A DNA stretch of 13,386 nt from an uncultured Desulfovibrio sp. (lineage in GTDB: Bacteria > Desulfobacterota > Desulfovibrionia > Desulfovibrionales > Desulfovibrionaceae): positions 1-13,386 of the forward strand of contig USCL01000082.1 in assembly GCA_900553145.1 (NCBI GenBank), written 5' to 3'. The position numbers were made by a program, and so were the translations under genes. Positions within the stretch are counted from its first letter, which is position 1. Every line of letters begins with the position of its first letter. Below, piece by piece: positions 1 through 6,632 of the stretch. The notes beneath the pieces were generated by a model. It was not told the DNA's origin, searched no databases, and saw nothing but the letters and a program-made list of their open reading frames with translations.

Positions 1-537
1 CCCCGTGATGGTGCCGCCCGTGCCGACGCCCGCGACGAAGGCATCCACAGTCCCGGCGTCCGCAAGAATTTCCGGTCCCGTCGTGCGGTAATGCGCTTCA
101 GCATTGTCCGGATTGGAGAACTGATCCAAAAGCACATAGCCTTTCGTGTCGGCTAGCCTCTGTGCTTCCTCAACGGCCCCCCCCATGCCCTTTGCAGCTG
201 GGGTGAGGATGAGTTCCGCCCCAAACCCCCGGAGCAGGGCTTTGCGTTCTTCACTCATGGATTCCGGCATCGTCAGGATAAGCTTGAACCCCATGCATGT
301 GGATACGACCGCCAACCCTATGCCCGTGTTCCCGCTGGTCGGTTCGACGATGGTGCCGTTCGGCTTGGGGGTTCCCTTTTCCAAGGCCCCCCGAATCATG
401 CTGAGGGCGGCACGATCTTTAATGGAACCGCCCGGATTGCGGGATTCGGCTTTAACCAGAATTTCCGTATCAAGGCCCTCAGTCAGCGGGGGGAGCCGTA
501 TCAGCGGCGTCTTTCCGATACTCTGCAACAGATCCAT
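1..537 (-). CDS. cysK: Cysteine synthase, N-terminal 179 residues (cut by left edge)
   Basis: This is an O-acetylserine (thiol)-lyase of the PLP fold-type II family. It makes L-cysteine from O-acetylserine and sulfide in the cytoplasm. The N-terminus reads MDLLQSIGKTPLIRLPPL, the usual opening of the family. The PLP-binding lysine is K40 in GGSIKDR, the substrate-binding loop TSGNT is at about residues 67-71, and the phosphate-binding GTGGT is at the very edge, at about 172-176. The frame is open to base 1, so about 120-130 C-terminal residues are missing, judging from the usual length of 300-310. The ATG at 537 is preceded by AAAGGAAAC at good distance. It lies 27 bases after the glycosyltransferase stop on the same strand, so it is probably the last or near-last gene of that run. 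CysK and CysM cannot be separated with certainty from this half. Confidence 0.93.
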   Translation of the reverse strand, partial: MDLLQSIGKTPLIRLPPLTEGLDTEILVKAESRNPGGSIKDRAALSMIRGALEKGTPKPNGTIVEPTSGNTGIGLAVVSTCMGFKLILTMPESMSEERKALLRGFGAELILTPAAKGMGGAVEEAQRLADTKGYVLLDQFSNPDNAEAHYRTTGPEILADAGTVDAFVAGVGTGGTITG

Positions 538-564
538 AACGTTTCCTTTTGCTCCGATAGCAGG

Positions 565-1620
565 TTACAGTACGGAATGATATATCTTTTCCAATTCGAT
601 ACATCGCGCTTCGACGGAGTAGAGCCGCCCTCTGCGGGCGCTGTTCTCTCCCCAGAGCTTTCGGCGCTCAGGACTGGAAGCCATTTCCCGTAAAGCCCGC
701 GTGAGGGCTTCCATATCATCCGGTGGAACCAATAGACCATTATTTTGAGCTATTTCCGGAACTCCGCCTACCGTGGCCGCCACTACGGGCAATCCCATGC
801 GGATGGCTTCGAGCAGCGTGTTGGGAGCCGAATCCATATGCTTCGAGGGAAAGACAAAGGCATCTCCTATCTGGAGATAGTCGCTGACGTGTTCGGTCTG
901 CCCGATGAGACGGACTTTGTCTTGAATGCCCAGCGTGTTGCAGAGAGGAAGCCAGAGATCGGGGTTGGCTCCTACCAAAACGACATATGCGTCAAGGCGG
1001 GCGGCGGCAAACGCTTTCAAAAGCGGTTCTATCCCTTTGGCGGGATTATTGTTCCCCACATAGGTAAAGGTAAGGGCTTGCTCGGGGATGTCCAGTTCCC
1101 GTTTTACGGCGGAGGCGGGCCGCGTGGGGATCACGCGATCGTCGGGGATGCCGTTCGGGATGACATGGATCTTATGCTTGGGGCAACACCAGCTGATCGC
1201 CCGGGCACACGCTTCCGAGTTAGGGAGAAAGGCCTTCATTGAAGGCGAAAGGTAGGGGAGGGGATTGCCCGGACGGTAGATGACGCCGCGATGCGCGACA
1301 CAGGCCAGCTTCCGGTTCCGCCAGAACAAGCCCCACCATGCGACGCGCTTCACAGCCTTGTTATGGAAGGCATGGACGATGGTCGGGGCATCCGGGGAAG
1401 GAAAAAGGTTTTCCACATACGCACGGTGCTGCGCCGGGTTTTCCGGCAAAGCGTGCCAGAGGGGATTGGAGGCCGCGTTGGGCAATTCCCAGAGCGTCGA
1501 GTTATGGGGAAGGCACAGCGCCACATCATGGCCCCGTTCGCTCAGCCCTTGGGCTTGGTAGACTGCTTGGCGTGTACCGCCGCTGCGGTTGCTGGACGAG
1601 GTGATAATGATCACGCGCAT
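565..1620 (-). CDS. Glycosyltransferase family 4 (GT-B fold)
   Basis: A 351-residue retaining glycosyltransferase of the GT4/WaaG-like type, which moves a sugar from a nucleotide-sugar to an unknown acceptor such as LPS, capsule or another surface glycan. The N-terminal Rossmann half has the glycine-rich start MRVIIITSSSNRSGGTRQAV with GLSERGHDVAL at about 25-35. The C-terminal nucleotide-sugar domain starts near FTYVGNNNPAKG (185-196) and carries LLEAIRMGLPVV (269-280) and GGVPEI (285-290). The usual EX7E pair is D263 and E271, so the first Glu is replaced by Asp. There is no signal peptide or membrane segment. The ATG at 1620 has GGGAGG about 7 bases upstream. The gene sits between a helicase-linked unknown gene and cysteine synthase, which gives no hint of the acceptor. 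Confidence 0.9.
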   Translation of the reverse strand: MRVIIITSSSNRSGGTRQAVYQAQGLSERGHDVALCLPHNSTLWELPNAASNPLWHALPENPAQHRAYVENLFPSPDAPTIVHAFHNKAVKRVAWWGLFWRNRKLACVAHRGVIYRPGNPLPYLSPSMKAFLPNSEACARAISWCCPKHKIHVIPNGIPDDRVIPTRPASAVKRELDIPEQALTFTYVGNNNPAKGIEPLLKAFAAARLDAYVVLVGANPDLWLPLCNTLGIQDKVRLIGQTEHVSDYLQIGDAFVFPSKHMDSAPNTLLEAIRMGLPVVAATVGGVPEIAQNNGLLVPPDDMEALTRALREMASSPERRKLWGENSARRGRLYSVEARCIELEKIYHSVL

Positions 1621-1664
1621 GACGTCCTCCCTCTTCGGAGTGCTATGTGTGAAAACGCGTTTGC

Positions 1665-2147
1665 TCAGATAAGATGGCGAAAGATATTGGTATAGGCGTT
1701 CCGCATAAACAGGGCCAGCTTGAGCCTCTGCGACGCGGTGTTTCCCGGCTTGCGCCGGAACAAGGAAACGATATGCCCGCTTACTGTCGTAAAATCCGTA
1801 TCGCCGCGTTCCCCGAACTTGTCGATATAGGAACGGACGAGGAGATCGAAGGCGTTGGCCTGTTCCCGTTCCTTATTGGTACGGGCCTGCTCGTACAGCC
1901 CGAGCATGAAGCGCTCGAAGAGGAATTCCCCATCGGAGGGGAAGGACCGTTTCAGCCCAAGGCGCCAGAGGCCGATGCTCATGGCGCGCAATTCCCGGAT
2001 AGCCCGTTTCCTCTGGCGGAAATGAAGTTTCCGTATGCCCAGGAGCTCAAGCTCCTGGGCAAAATCCATGCTTTCCAGCATGGCGGAGAAGTTTCCCAGC
2101 ACCTCTTCCGTCATATCGGGCAGAGAGCCTTGAGAGGCTGTTGACAC
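1665..2147 (-). CDS. Conserved-looking hypothetical protein, 160 aa, coupled to the DEAD-box helicase
   Basis: I do not recognise this family. The protein is charged and looks mostly alpha-helical. It has an Arg/Lys-rich centre (RQRKRAIRELRAMSIGLWRL, about 45-64), no cysteines, no signal peptide and no membrane segment. The chosen start is the GTG at 2147, because GGAG lies 6 bases upstream; the first ATG, 11 codons in, has no good ribosome site. The gene begins 14 bases after the helicase stop on the same strand, so it is very probably translated from the same mRNA. A role as an accessory protein in RNA metabolism or in the helicase regulon is a guess from this linkage only. The opposite strand also has a long open frame here, but it lacks a ribosome site and looks like a composition shadow. 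Confidence 0.75.
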   Translation of the reverse strand: MSTASQGSLPDMTEEVLGNFSAMLESMDFAQELELLGIRKLHFRQRKRAIRELRAMSIGLWRLGLKRSFPSDGEFLFERFMLGLYEQARTNKEREQANAFDLLVRSYIDKFGERGDTDFTTVSGHIVSLFRRKPGNTASQRLKLALFMRNAYTNIFRHLI

Positions 2148-2161
2148 AATCCGCTCCGGAA

Positions 2162-3814
2162 TCAGTCGGAAGGTTTGTCGGAAGAACGCTTGCGTCCCTT
2201 GAAGTTGCGGCCGCCTTCCCGTTTTCCTTCTTTGGAGGAGGGCTGGCCTTCACGTCGGCCACCTTCGCGGCGAGGGCCGTTTTCACGCGCGCCCCGCCGC
2301 CCGTTGCCGGTATGCGGCTTGGGGGGGCGCGCCGAGACTTCCGCTTCCTTGCGCGGCGTGCCCGCCGGGAGGAACGCCGTGGGGTTGAGGCTTTTCTGAT
2401 AGCAGTCATCGAGAAGCAGCGTCAGCAGATGGCGCTGTTCGGGATCGTCCGCGATGCTCTGCACCAGGGACTCAAAACGTTTCATGCGCTCGCGCTCCAG
2501 CCCGTTGAGCTGCCGGAAGCGGGCTTCGAGAAGAGCCGTAACCCGCATGCCGACCGCATGGGCGACTTCTTCGTCCGTGGGGGCCGTGTATTGCGTGAGC
2601 GGCACTTTGAAGTACTTGGCGATCCGCTGGAGCTCCATCTTTTCCATGATATCCACAAGGGAAATGACCACGCCGGCGGCTCCGGCGCGCCCGGTGCGTC
2701 CCGCCCTGTGGATGTAGGATTCTCTGTCGTCCGGCGGTTCATAGAGGAATACATGCGAGAGTTCGGGGATGTCGATTCCGCGGGCGGCCACGTCCGTGGC
2801 GACGAGGAACCGGATGGCCCCCTTGCGCAGGCGGGAAAGGACGTCTTCGCGGCGGGACTGGGACAAGTCGGCGGACAATTCGTCGGCGTTGAATCCGAAC
2901 CCCTGCAAGACGGCGGTCACAAAGTGCACCGTCGCTTTGGTATTGCAGAAGACGATGGCAGAGGCCGGGTTTTCGACTTCCAGAATCTTGATCAGCGTGC
3001 GATCCTTTTCCATACTCTTGCATTCGCAATAGAGATGCTGGACTTCCGCCACGTGGATCTGTGTCGTGGACAGGGAAAGCATCTGCGGATTGCTCAGGAA
3101 TTCCCCCGCCAGCTTGAGCACATGGGGCGGATAGGTGGCGGAGAACAGCATCGCATGGATGGGCGTCCCCGGCAGGTACCGCTGTATTTCCTTCATATCC
3201 GGGTAGAAGCCGATGGAAAGCATGCGGTCGGCTTCGTCGAAAATCAGAGCGGAAATATGATCAAGGTTGAGCGTGCGCCGCAGGAGATGGTCAAGGACGC
3301 GTCCGGGCGTGCCCACGACGACGCTGACCCCTTGGCGGAGCGCGTCAATCTGCTTTCCGTAGCCGACCCCGCCATAGACGGCGGCGACGGTGAAGCCGCT
3401 TCCCTTGAAAAGCGTTTTGGCTTCCTGTTCCACCTGAACGGCAAGCTCGCGGGTCGGCACGAGGATGAGCGTCTGCACGGCGGGCATGGTCGGGTTCAGG
3501 CGGGCCATGAGCGGGAGCAGGTAGGTTCCCGTCTTGCCGCTGCCCGTACGGGACTGGACCATGAGATCCCGCCCTTCAAGCAGGTAAGGGAGCGCGCGGG
3601 CTTGCACGGGCATAAGGCTGGGCCAACCGGCCTTGGCGCAAGCGGTTTGAAGCAGCTGAGGCAGATCGGCAAGGGCGACTTCGGGAAGGGCGTTTTCGGG
3701 TTCGTCGACGGAGATGATTTCAGAGGAAGTCTGGATGGTATTGGAGGGATGAGACTTGGCCTTGTCCTTCTTAACAGCCGGATTGGCCTTAGCCTCTTGC
3801 GTTTGTTCGGTCAT
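2162..3814 (-). CDS. DEAD-box ATP-dependent RNA helicase
   Basis: A 550-residue superfamily 2 RNA helicase that uses ATP to remodel RNA, typically in ribosome assembly, mRNA decay or cold adaptation. All core motifs are visible: a Q-motif region (about 63-72), Walker A SRTGSGKT (88-95), PTRELA (120-125), GTPGR (168-172), DEAD (193-196), SAT (225-227), ARGID (344-348) and HRAGRTGRAG (369-378). After the core come a roughly 90-residue helical stretch and a strongly basic Gly/Arg/Lys-rich tail (about 500-545), as in other bacterial members that use the tail to hold RNA. The frame is open up to a TTG at 3844, but I chose the ATG at 3814: it has a GGA upstream, and the extra residues are not family-like. 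It is the first gene of a minus-strand run and is preceded by a long structured leader. Confidence 0.95.
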   Translation of the reverse strand: MTEQTQEAKANPAVKKDKAKSHPSNTIQTSSEIISVDEPENALPEVALADLPQLLQTACAKAGWPSLMPVQARALPYLLEGRDLMVQSRTGSGKTGTYLLPLMARLNPTMPAVQTLILVPTRELAVQVEQEAKTLFKGSGFTVAAVYGGVGYGKQIDALRQGVSVVVGTPGRVLDHLLRRTLNLDHISALIFDEADRMLSIGFYPDMKEIQRYLPGTPIHAMLFSATYPPHVLKLAGEFLSNPQMLSLSTTQIHVAEVQHLYCECKSMEKDRTLIKILEVENPASAIVFCNTKATVHFVTAVLQGFGFNADELSADLSQSRREDVLSRLRKGAIRFLVATDVAARGIDIPELSHVFLYEPPDDRESYIHRAGRTGRAGAAGVVISLVDIMEKMELQRIAKYFKVPLTQYTAPTDEEVAHAVGMRVTALLEARFRQLNGLERERMKRFESLVQSIADDPEQRHLLTLLLDDCYQKSLNPTAFLPAGTPRKEAEVSARPPKPHTGNGRRGARENGPRREGGRREGQPSSKEGKREGGRNFKGRKRSSDKPSD

Positions 3815-3882
3815 GTGATGTCCAAAAGTGAAAAGGTGAAACAAGAACTCCGGGCTCCGGGGGTGTCCCTATGCGAGGGTAT

Positions 3883-4007
3883 CGGAAAGCCGAGCCGACG
3901 TAACACGACGGTTGTCCGGTGCGGAGCGGAAGTTTTCTCAAACAAAGAAAAACGACAAAGGCGTTACGGAGGGTTGTCTGTTACGGTCTCCGGCAAGCAG
4001 AGCCGAC
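3883..4007. repeat. Pair of 17-base direct repeats (15/17 identical) in the helicase leader
   Basis: The copies are at 3883-3899 and 3991-4007 on the plus strand, CGGAAAGCCGAGCCGAC and CGGCAAGCAGAGCCGAC. They differ at two positions and lie 108 bases apart. A looser pair, built around GGTTGTC followed by a G-rich stretch, lies near 3910 and 3972. Immediately past the second copy is an inverted repeat that folds on the minus-strand RNA (GACAGC with GCTGTC, about 4006-4023). The whole stretch 3815-4161 has no credible gene. It is the 5' untranslated region of the helicase and the spacer after the radical-SAM gene. Confidence 0.4.
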
Positions 4008-4067
4008 AGCATGTTGGGCTGTCAGTCGAAAAAGGAAAAAGCCAATCTTCAGTAACGCAAGCAGAGA

Positions 4068-4095
4068 ATGATAACAGACCTGCTGCACAAGGCAA
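4068..4095 (-). promoter_or_regulatory. Candidate sigma70-type promoter for the helicase operon
   Basis: Read on the minus strand there is a -35-like TTGCCT (bases 4095-4090), a 16-base spacer and a -10-like TATCAT (4073-4068). Each box departs from consensus by one or two bases. It points toward the helicase and would give a leader of about 245 bases before the ATG at 3814. Long leaders are common in bacterial DEAD-box helicase mRNAs. This is pattern matching only. Confidence 0.4.
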
Positions 4096-4161
4096 GATCT
4101 GAGAGAGGCCGTTTCGCGGGTATTTTTTAGAAGGAAAGCCCTATGAGCGCGCGTTCGGTTT

Positions 4162-5250
4162 TTACGGCAGTGCCTTCTCTAGGGGGGTGTTCCAGCGCAG
4201 CGCAGCGTATTCGCCTGCAATCCATTGGATCGATGAAGGGTGGATGCCGAGTCCCTCCCAGCGAGGAAGCAGGTTCCCCCTATACCCAAAGAAAAAGCCC
4301 TGACAGGACTTGGGGAAGAAGAGTTCGTCCGGCGGCAGGGAGCCGTTCGAAACGACATGGAAACGGACCGTTTCAAACAGCGCCTCGCTTTGAATGATAT
4401 TGCCGAGTGCGGGATGACGAGGCCCCGCCAATACGGCTTCATCCAATTCGTCCTCCGGGGCGAGGCTTAGCCTGATGACGGGGATTCTGCGTGCCCATGC
4501 CGAGGCAAGGGCTTTCCCGAGCGCCGCTGTGGTCGTATCCATGTCCCAAGGCGCATACTCGCCCGCCCTCCATCGTTCCGCCAGTGGCGTGCCGTCTACG
4601 ACCAGACAGGGATAAAAACGCAAACAGGAAGGGGAAAACATAAGGGCTTCTTCCACATCATCAGAGAAGCACTGCGGAGTGGAGCCGGGCATGCCGGGGA
4701 GCAGTTGGATGCCGAGTTCAAGGCCGCTTTCCTTGAGCAAACGGCAGCCCCTCCGCGCGGCCTCCCCGGTGTAGCCGCGCCGCACCGCCAGCAACGCTTC
4801 CGTATTGAATGACTGTATCCCGAGCTCGACGAGATCCAGCCCCGCGTGGCGTAACGCCCGCAACCGTTCCGGGTGAAGAGCGTCAGGGCGTGTCGAGCAC
4901 CGGACGCGGCATACGATGCCCTTCTCTTTGGCCCGCATGGCCAAATCCATGCATTCCGTCTGGAGGCGCTCGGGGAGGGCGGTGAACGTGCCGCCATAGA
5001 AGGCCAGTTCGACGGGGCGGGGGGCTGTTTGTTCCCTACAATGTTTCTCCAAGTCAGACAAAAGAGCGGCAAGCGCTTGCGGGTATGGTAGGGCATTGGA
5101 GCGTTGGGCTTGGCCCGTCTGCTTGTCCTGTGCACAGAAAAGGCAACGATATTGGCAGCCTGCGAAAGGCAAGAAGAAGGGGATAATCGCGGGACGTTGG
5201 CGTGGGGCCGATGCGCCGGGGTTGCCAACCGGGAAAAGGCATTCGCGCAT
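4162..5250 (-). CDS. Radical SAM protein, Elp3/YhcC-like
   Basis: A roughly 362-residue radical S-adenosylmethionine enzyme. The 4Fe-4S site is CQYRCLFC (CX3CX2C, residues 32, 36 and 39 with this start). The motif VELAFYGGTF is typical of the Elp3/YhcC/coproporphyrinogen-oxidase-like branch, followed by RCSTRPDAL, DLVELGIQSF and LGIQLLPGMPG in the expected order of the radical-SAM barrel. The acetyltransferase domain of true Elp3 is absent, and the substrate is unknown. The frame begins at an in-frame ATG at 5280, but that codon has AGG only one base away. The ATG at 5250 has GGA seven bases upstream, so I prefer it; the earlier start would add 10 residues. No clear terminator follows the stop. 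Confidence 0.85.
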   Translation of the reverse strand: MRECLFPVGNPGASAPRQRPAIIPFFLPFAGCQYRCLFCAQDKQTGQAQRSNALPYPQALAALLSDLEKHCREQTAPRPVELAFYGGTFTALPERLQTECMDLAMRAKEKGIVCRVRCSTRPDALHPERLRALRHAGLDLVELGIQSFNTEALLAVRRGYTGEAARRGCRLLKESGLELGIQLLPGMPGSTPQCFSDDVEEALMFSPSCLRFYPCLVVDGTPLAERWRAGEYAPWDMDTTTAALGKALASAWARRIPVIRLSLAPEDELDEAVLAGPRHPALGNIIQSEALFETVRFHVVSNGSLPPDELFFPKSCQGFFFGYRGNLLPRWEGLGIHPSSIQWIAGEYAALRWNTPLEKALP

Positions 5251-5420
5251 GTGGCGTTCCGTGGAAGAGTTTTTTTTCATACCTGTTGATTTGTTTGGTA
5301 TTAGACGGTAAGTGATGGTATCCCTTGGTGCTTATCAGTTTGTACGCTGCGCTTTGTTTCGGAGACTATTCCATAGTTCACCGTGGAGGTCGAGCCCGGG
5401 GAAAGAAAAAGGAGTGCGCT

Positions 5421-5846
5421 ATGTCCGCATCACAACAGGAAAATTGCATATTTTGCAAAATCGCGCATGGGGAAATACCTTGCACGTCCGTCTTTGAATC
5501 CGAAGATCTCATCGCTTTTCTGGATATCAGTCCCGTCAACAAAGGCCATACGTTGCTTGTCCCCAAGGCGCATATGGAAACATTGTTCGATGTGCCCGGC
5601 GGGATAGGCGAAAACGTGCTGGCTGCCATGAAGCGGGTGGGGGCTGCCGTTATGGCTGCAACGGGTGCGGAAGGCCTGAATGTCGTCCAGAATAACTATC
5701 CCGCTGCGGGCCAGCAAGTCCCCCATGTGCACTGGCATCTCATCCCCCGATTTGCTGGAGACGGCCATACGGCATGGCCGCAGGGTGCCTATCAGGACAT
5801 GCGGGAGATGGCTGCCCTCGCTGACGCTATCCGCGGAAAATTATAG
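5421..5846 (+). CDS. HIT-family (histidine triad) nucleotide hydrolase/transferase
   Basis: A 141-residue histidine-triad protein, probably Hint/HinT-like, which hydrolyses phosphoramidate or other alpha-phosphate bonds of purine nucleotides in the cytoplasm. The signature HVHWHL (H102, H104, H106, with H104 the expected nucleophile) follows QQVP near the C-terminus. An N-terminal C9-X2-C12 plus H51 matches the zinc site of many bacterial members, and the length is normal. The frame is open for 32 codons upstream, but the ATG at 5421 has GGAG about 6 bases away and starts the family's usual N-terminus. It is divergent from the radical-SAM gene. The 140-170 bases between them must hold its promoter, though I see no strong match there. 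No terminator is evident just after the stop. Confidence 0.93.
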   Translation: MSASQQENCIFCKIAHGEIPCTSVFESEDLIAFLDISPVNKGHTLLVPKAHMETLFDVPGGIGENVLAAMKRVGAAVMAATGAEGLNVVQNNYPAAGQQVPHVHWHLIPRFAGDGHTAWPQGAYQDMREMAALADAIRGKL

Positions 5847-5908
5847 CCGACGTTTTGGGGGGCAAACGGAAAAGGGGCATATTCTCCCGCCGTAGGCATG
5901 CAATCTTC

Positions 5909-5937
5909 TTGAACTATAGACAAATAGCGAGTATAGT
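5909..5937 (+). promoter_or_regulatory. Strong candidate sigma70-type promoter, with an overlapping inverted repeat
   Basis: The -35 box is TTGAAC (5909-5914), the spacer is exactly 17 bases, and the -10 box is TATAGT (5932-5937). This is the best promoter match in the window. A 7-base inverted repeat (AACTATA 5912-5918, TATAGTT 5932-5938, 13-base gap) covers the spacer and -10 box. It could be an operator, or simply a by-product of the TATA-like bases. Transcription would begin near 5942-5944, which is exactly the first base of the small RNA described next. Confidence 0.6.
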
Positions 5938-5942
5938 TGAGG

Positions 5943-6031
5943 ACAGGCAAACCTTGTTTCGAGTGACATTGCGTCTTTGGGGGAAGATGCATGCGAAATG
6001 TAGCACGAAAAGTGTTTTTTGCCTGTTTTTC
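5943..6031 (+). ncRNA. Candidate rod-shaped small RNA with built-in terminator
   Basis: The region folds end to end. A perfect 9-bp closing stem pairs 5943-5951 (ACAGGCAAA) with 6018-6026 (TTTGCCTGT) and is followed at once by a T-rich tail to about 6033. Inside, TTTC 5957-5960 pairs with GAAA 6007-6010, GTG 5963-5965 with CAC 6004-6006, and ACAT 5966-5969 with ATGT 5998-6001. At the tip is an 8-bp stem (5970-5977 with 5984-5991) under a UGGGGG loop. The closing stem starts at the predicted transcription start, so promoter, body and terminator fit one transcript of about 85-90 nt. No open frame with a ribosome site lies in it. It does not carry the conserved SRP-RNA loop and is too short for 6S RNA. 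Alternatively it could be a leader attenuator for the HU gene downstream. Confidence 0.5.
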
Positions 6032-6050
6032 TTTACAAAAGAACTGCGTA

Positions 6051-6225
6051 CAGCCCGATAGGACGACGGGCTGACACAGGGTGTTGAGAAAGACATATTT
6101 GGGAGTCGGCAACAACGAAGAGTTTCCAGTCCTTCCTCAAGAGGGGCCTTTCGTCAAAGGGCATTGCGACGAAATGTCTCGCGGAGGAAACGATTCTTGT
6201 GGAATGTTCTGGATGCTCGAACATT
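6051..6225 (+). promoter_or_regulatory. Hairpin-rich leader upstream of the HU-like gene
   Basis: Three short perfect inverted repeats lie in a row before the HU ribosome site. They are CAGCCCG/CGGGCTG (6051-6057 with 6067-6073, loop containing AGGA), TTTCGTC/GACGAAA (6149-6155 with 6168-6174), and AATGTTC/GAACATT (6203-6209 with 6219-6225). None has a T tract, so they are not terminators. I see no strong promoter between the small RNA and the HU start. Either read-through or a weak promoter serves the HU gene. No gene is supported in 6032-6245. Confidence 0.35.
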
Positions 6226-6245
6226 TTGGGAAGTATGGAGGAACT

Positions 6246-6548
6246 ATGAACAGAGCACTGACCAAAGCGGACATTGTAGAAGCCATTTACGAGAAGACCG
6301 ACAGAAATCGGGCTGATGTGAAGAACACAGTGGAAATTCTCCTTGGTCTGATGAAGCAGGCCATCAAGAAGGATAATGCCCTCTTGGTGAGCGGGTTCGG
6401 AAAATTCGAGGCTTATGACAAGGAAGCGCGCAAAGGCCGCAATCCTCAAACGGATGAGACCATTACGCTGCCTCCCCGCAAGGTGGTCGTGTTCCGTCTG
6501 TCTCGCAAGTTCCGCGCGGAACTGAACGGCGAGGAAGTTGAAGCCTAG
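6246..6548 (+). CDS. HU/IHF-family DNA-binding protein (IhfA-like)
   Basis: A 100-residue nucleoid protein that binds and bends DNA as a dimer. The N-terminus MNRALTKADIVEAIYEKT is the dimerisation helix typical of the family. SGFGKF (49-54) leads into the beta-arm, and GRNPQT (64-69) holds the intercalating proline P67. The C-terminal strand VVVFRLSRKF (80-89) follows, and the length is normal. It looks closer to IhfA than to HU-beta in the arm, but subunit naming in this group is unreliable. The frame is open for 55 codons upstream. The ATG at 6246 is chosen because GGAGG sits directly before it at normal spacing and the extension has no family resemblance. A perfect terminator follows. Confidence 0.93.
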   Translation: MNRALTKADIVEAIYEKTDRNRADVKNTVEILLGLMKQAIKKDNALLVSGFGKFEAYDKEARKGRNPQTDETITLPPRKVVVFRLSRKFRAELNGEEVEA

Positions 6549-6575
6549 CCGGAAGACGTGTCAGACATTGACGAC

Positions 6576-6618
6576 AAAGCGCCCGCTCATGAATGATGAG
6601 CGGGCGCTTTTCTTTTTC
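6576..6618. terminator. Perfect 15-bp rho-independent terminator between convergent genes
   Basis: AAAGCGCCCGCTCAT (6576-6590) pairs perfectly with 6596-6610 around a 5-base loop, followed by TCTTTTTC on the plus strand. It ends the HU transcript. The minus-strand side has A-to-T bases too, so it can also serve the hydrolase operon that stops at 6633. Confidence 0.93.
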
Positions 6619-6632
6619 GTTTGCTTCTACGC

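Noticed and set aside
745..1695. Several plus-strand open frames opposite the glycosyltransferase
   Set aside because: Overlapping frames without ribosome sites, opposite a gene with clear GT4 motifs.
2141..4102. Very long open frame (653 codons) on the plus strand opposite the helicase
   Set aside because: It mirrors the GC-rich codon pattern of a certain DEAD-box gene, its translation has no family motif, and no ribosome site or terminator supports it.
5943..6031. Small RNA as SRP (4.5S) RNA or 6S RNA
   Set aside because: The conserved SRP GGAA tetraloop with its AGCA internal loop is missing, and the length is about half that of 6S RNA.
6081..6245. 55-codon in-frame extension of the HU-like gene
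   Set aside because: No ribosome site at its start, no resemblance to HU/IHF N-termini, and a strong GGAGG directly before the ATG at 6246.
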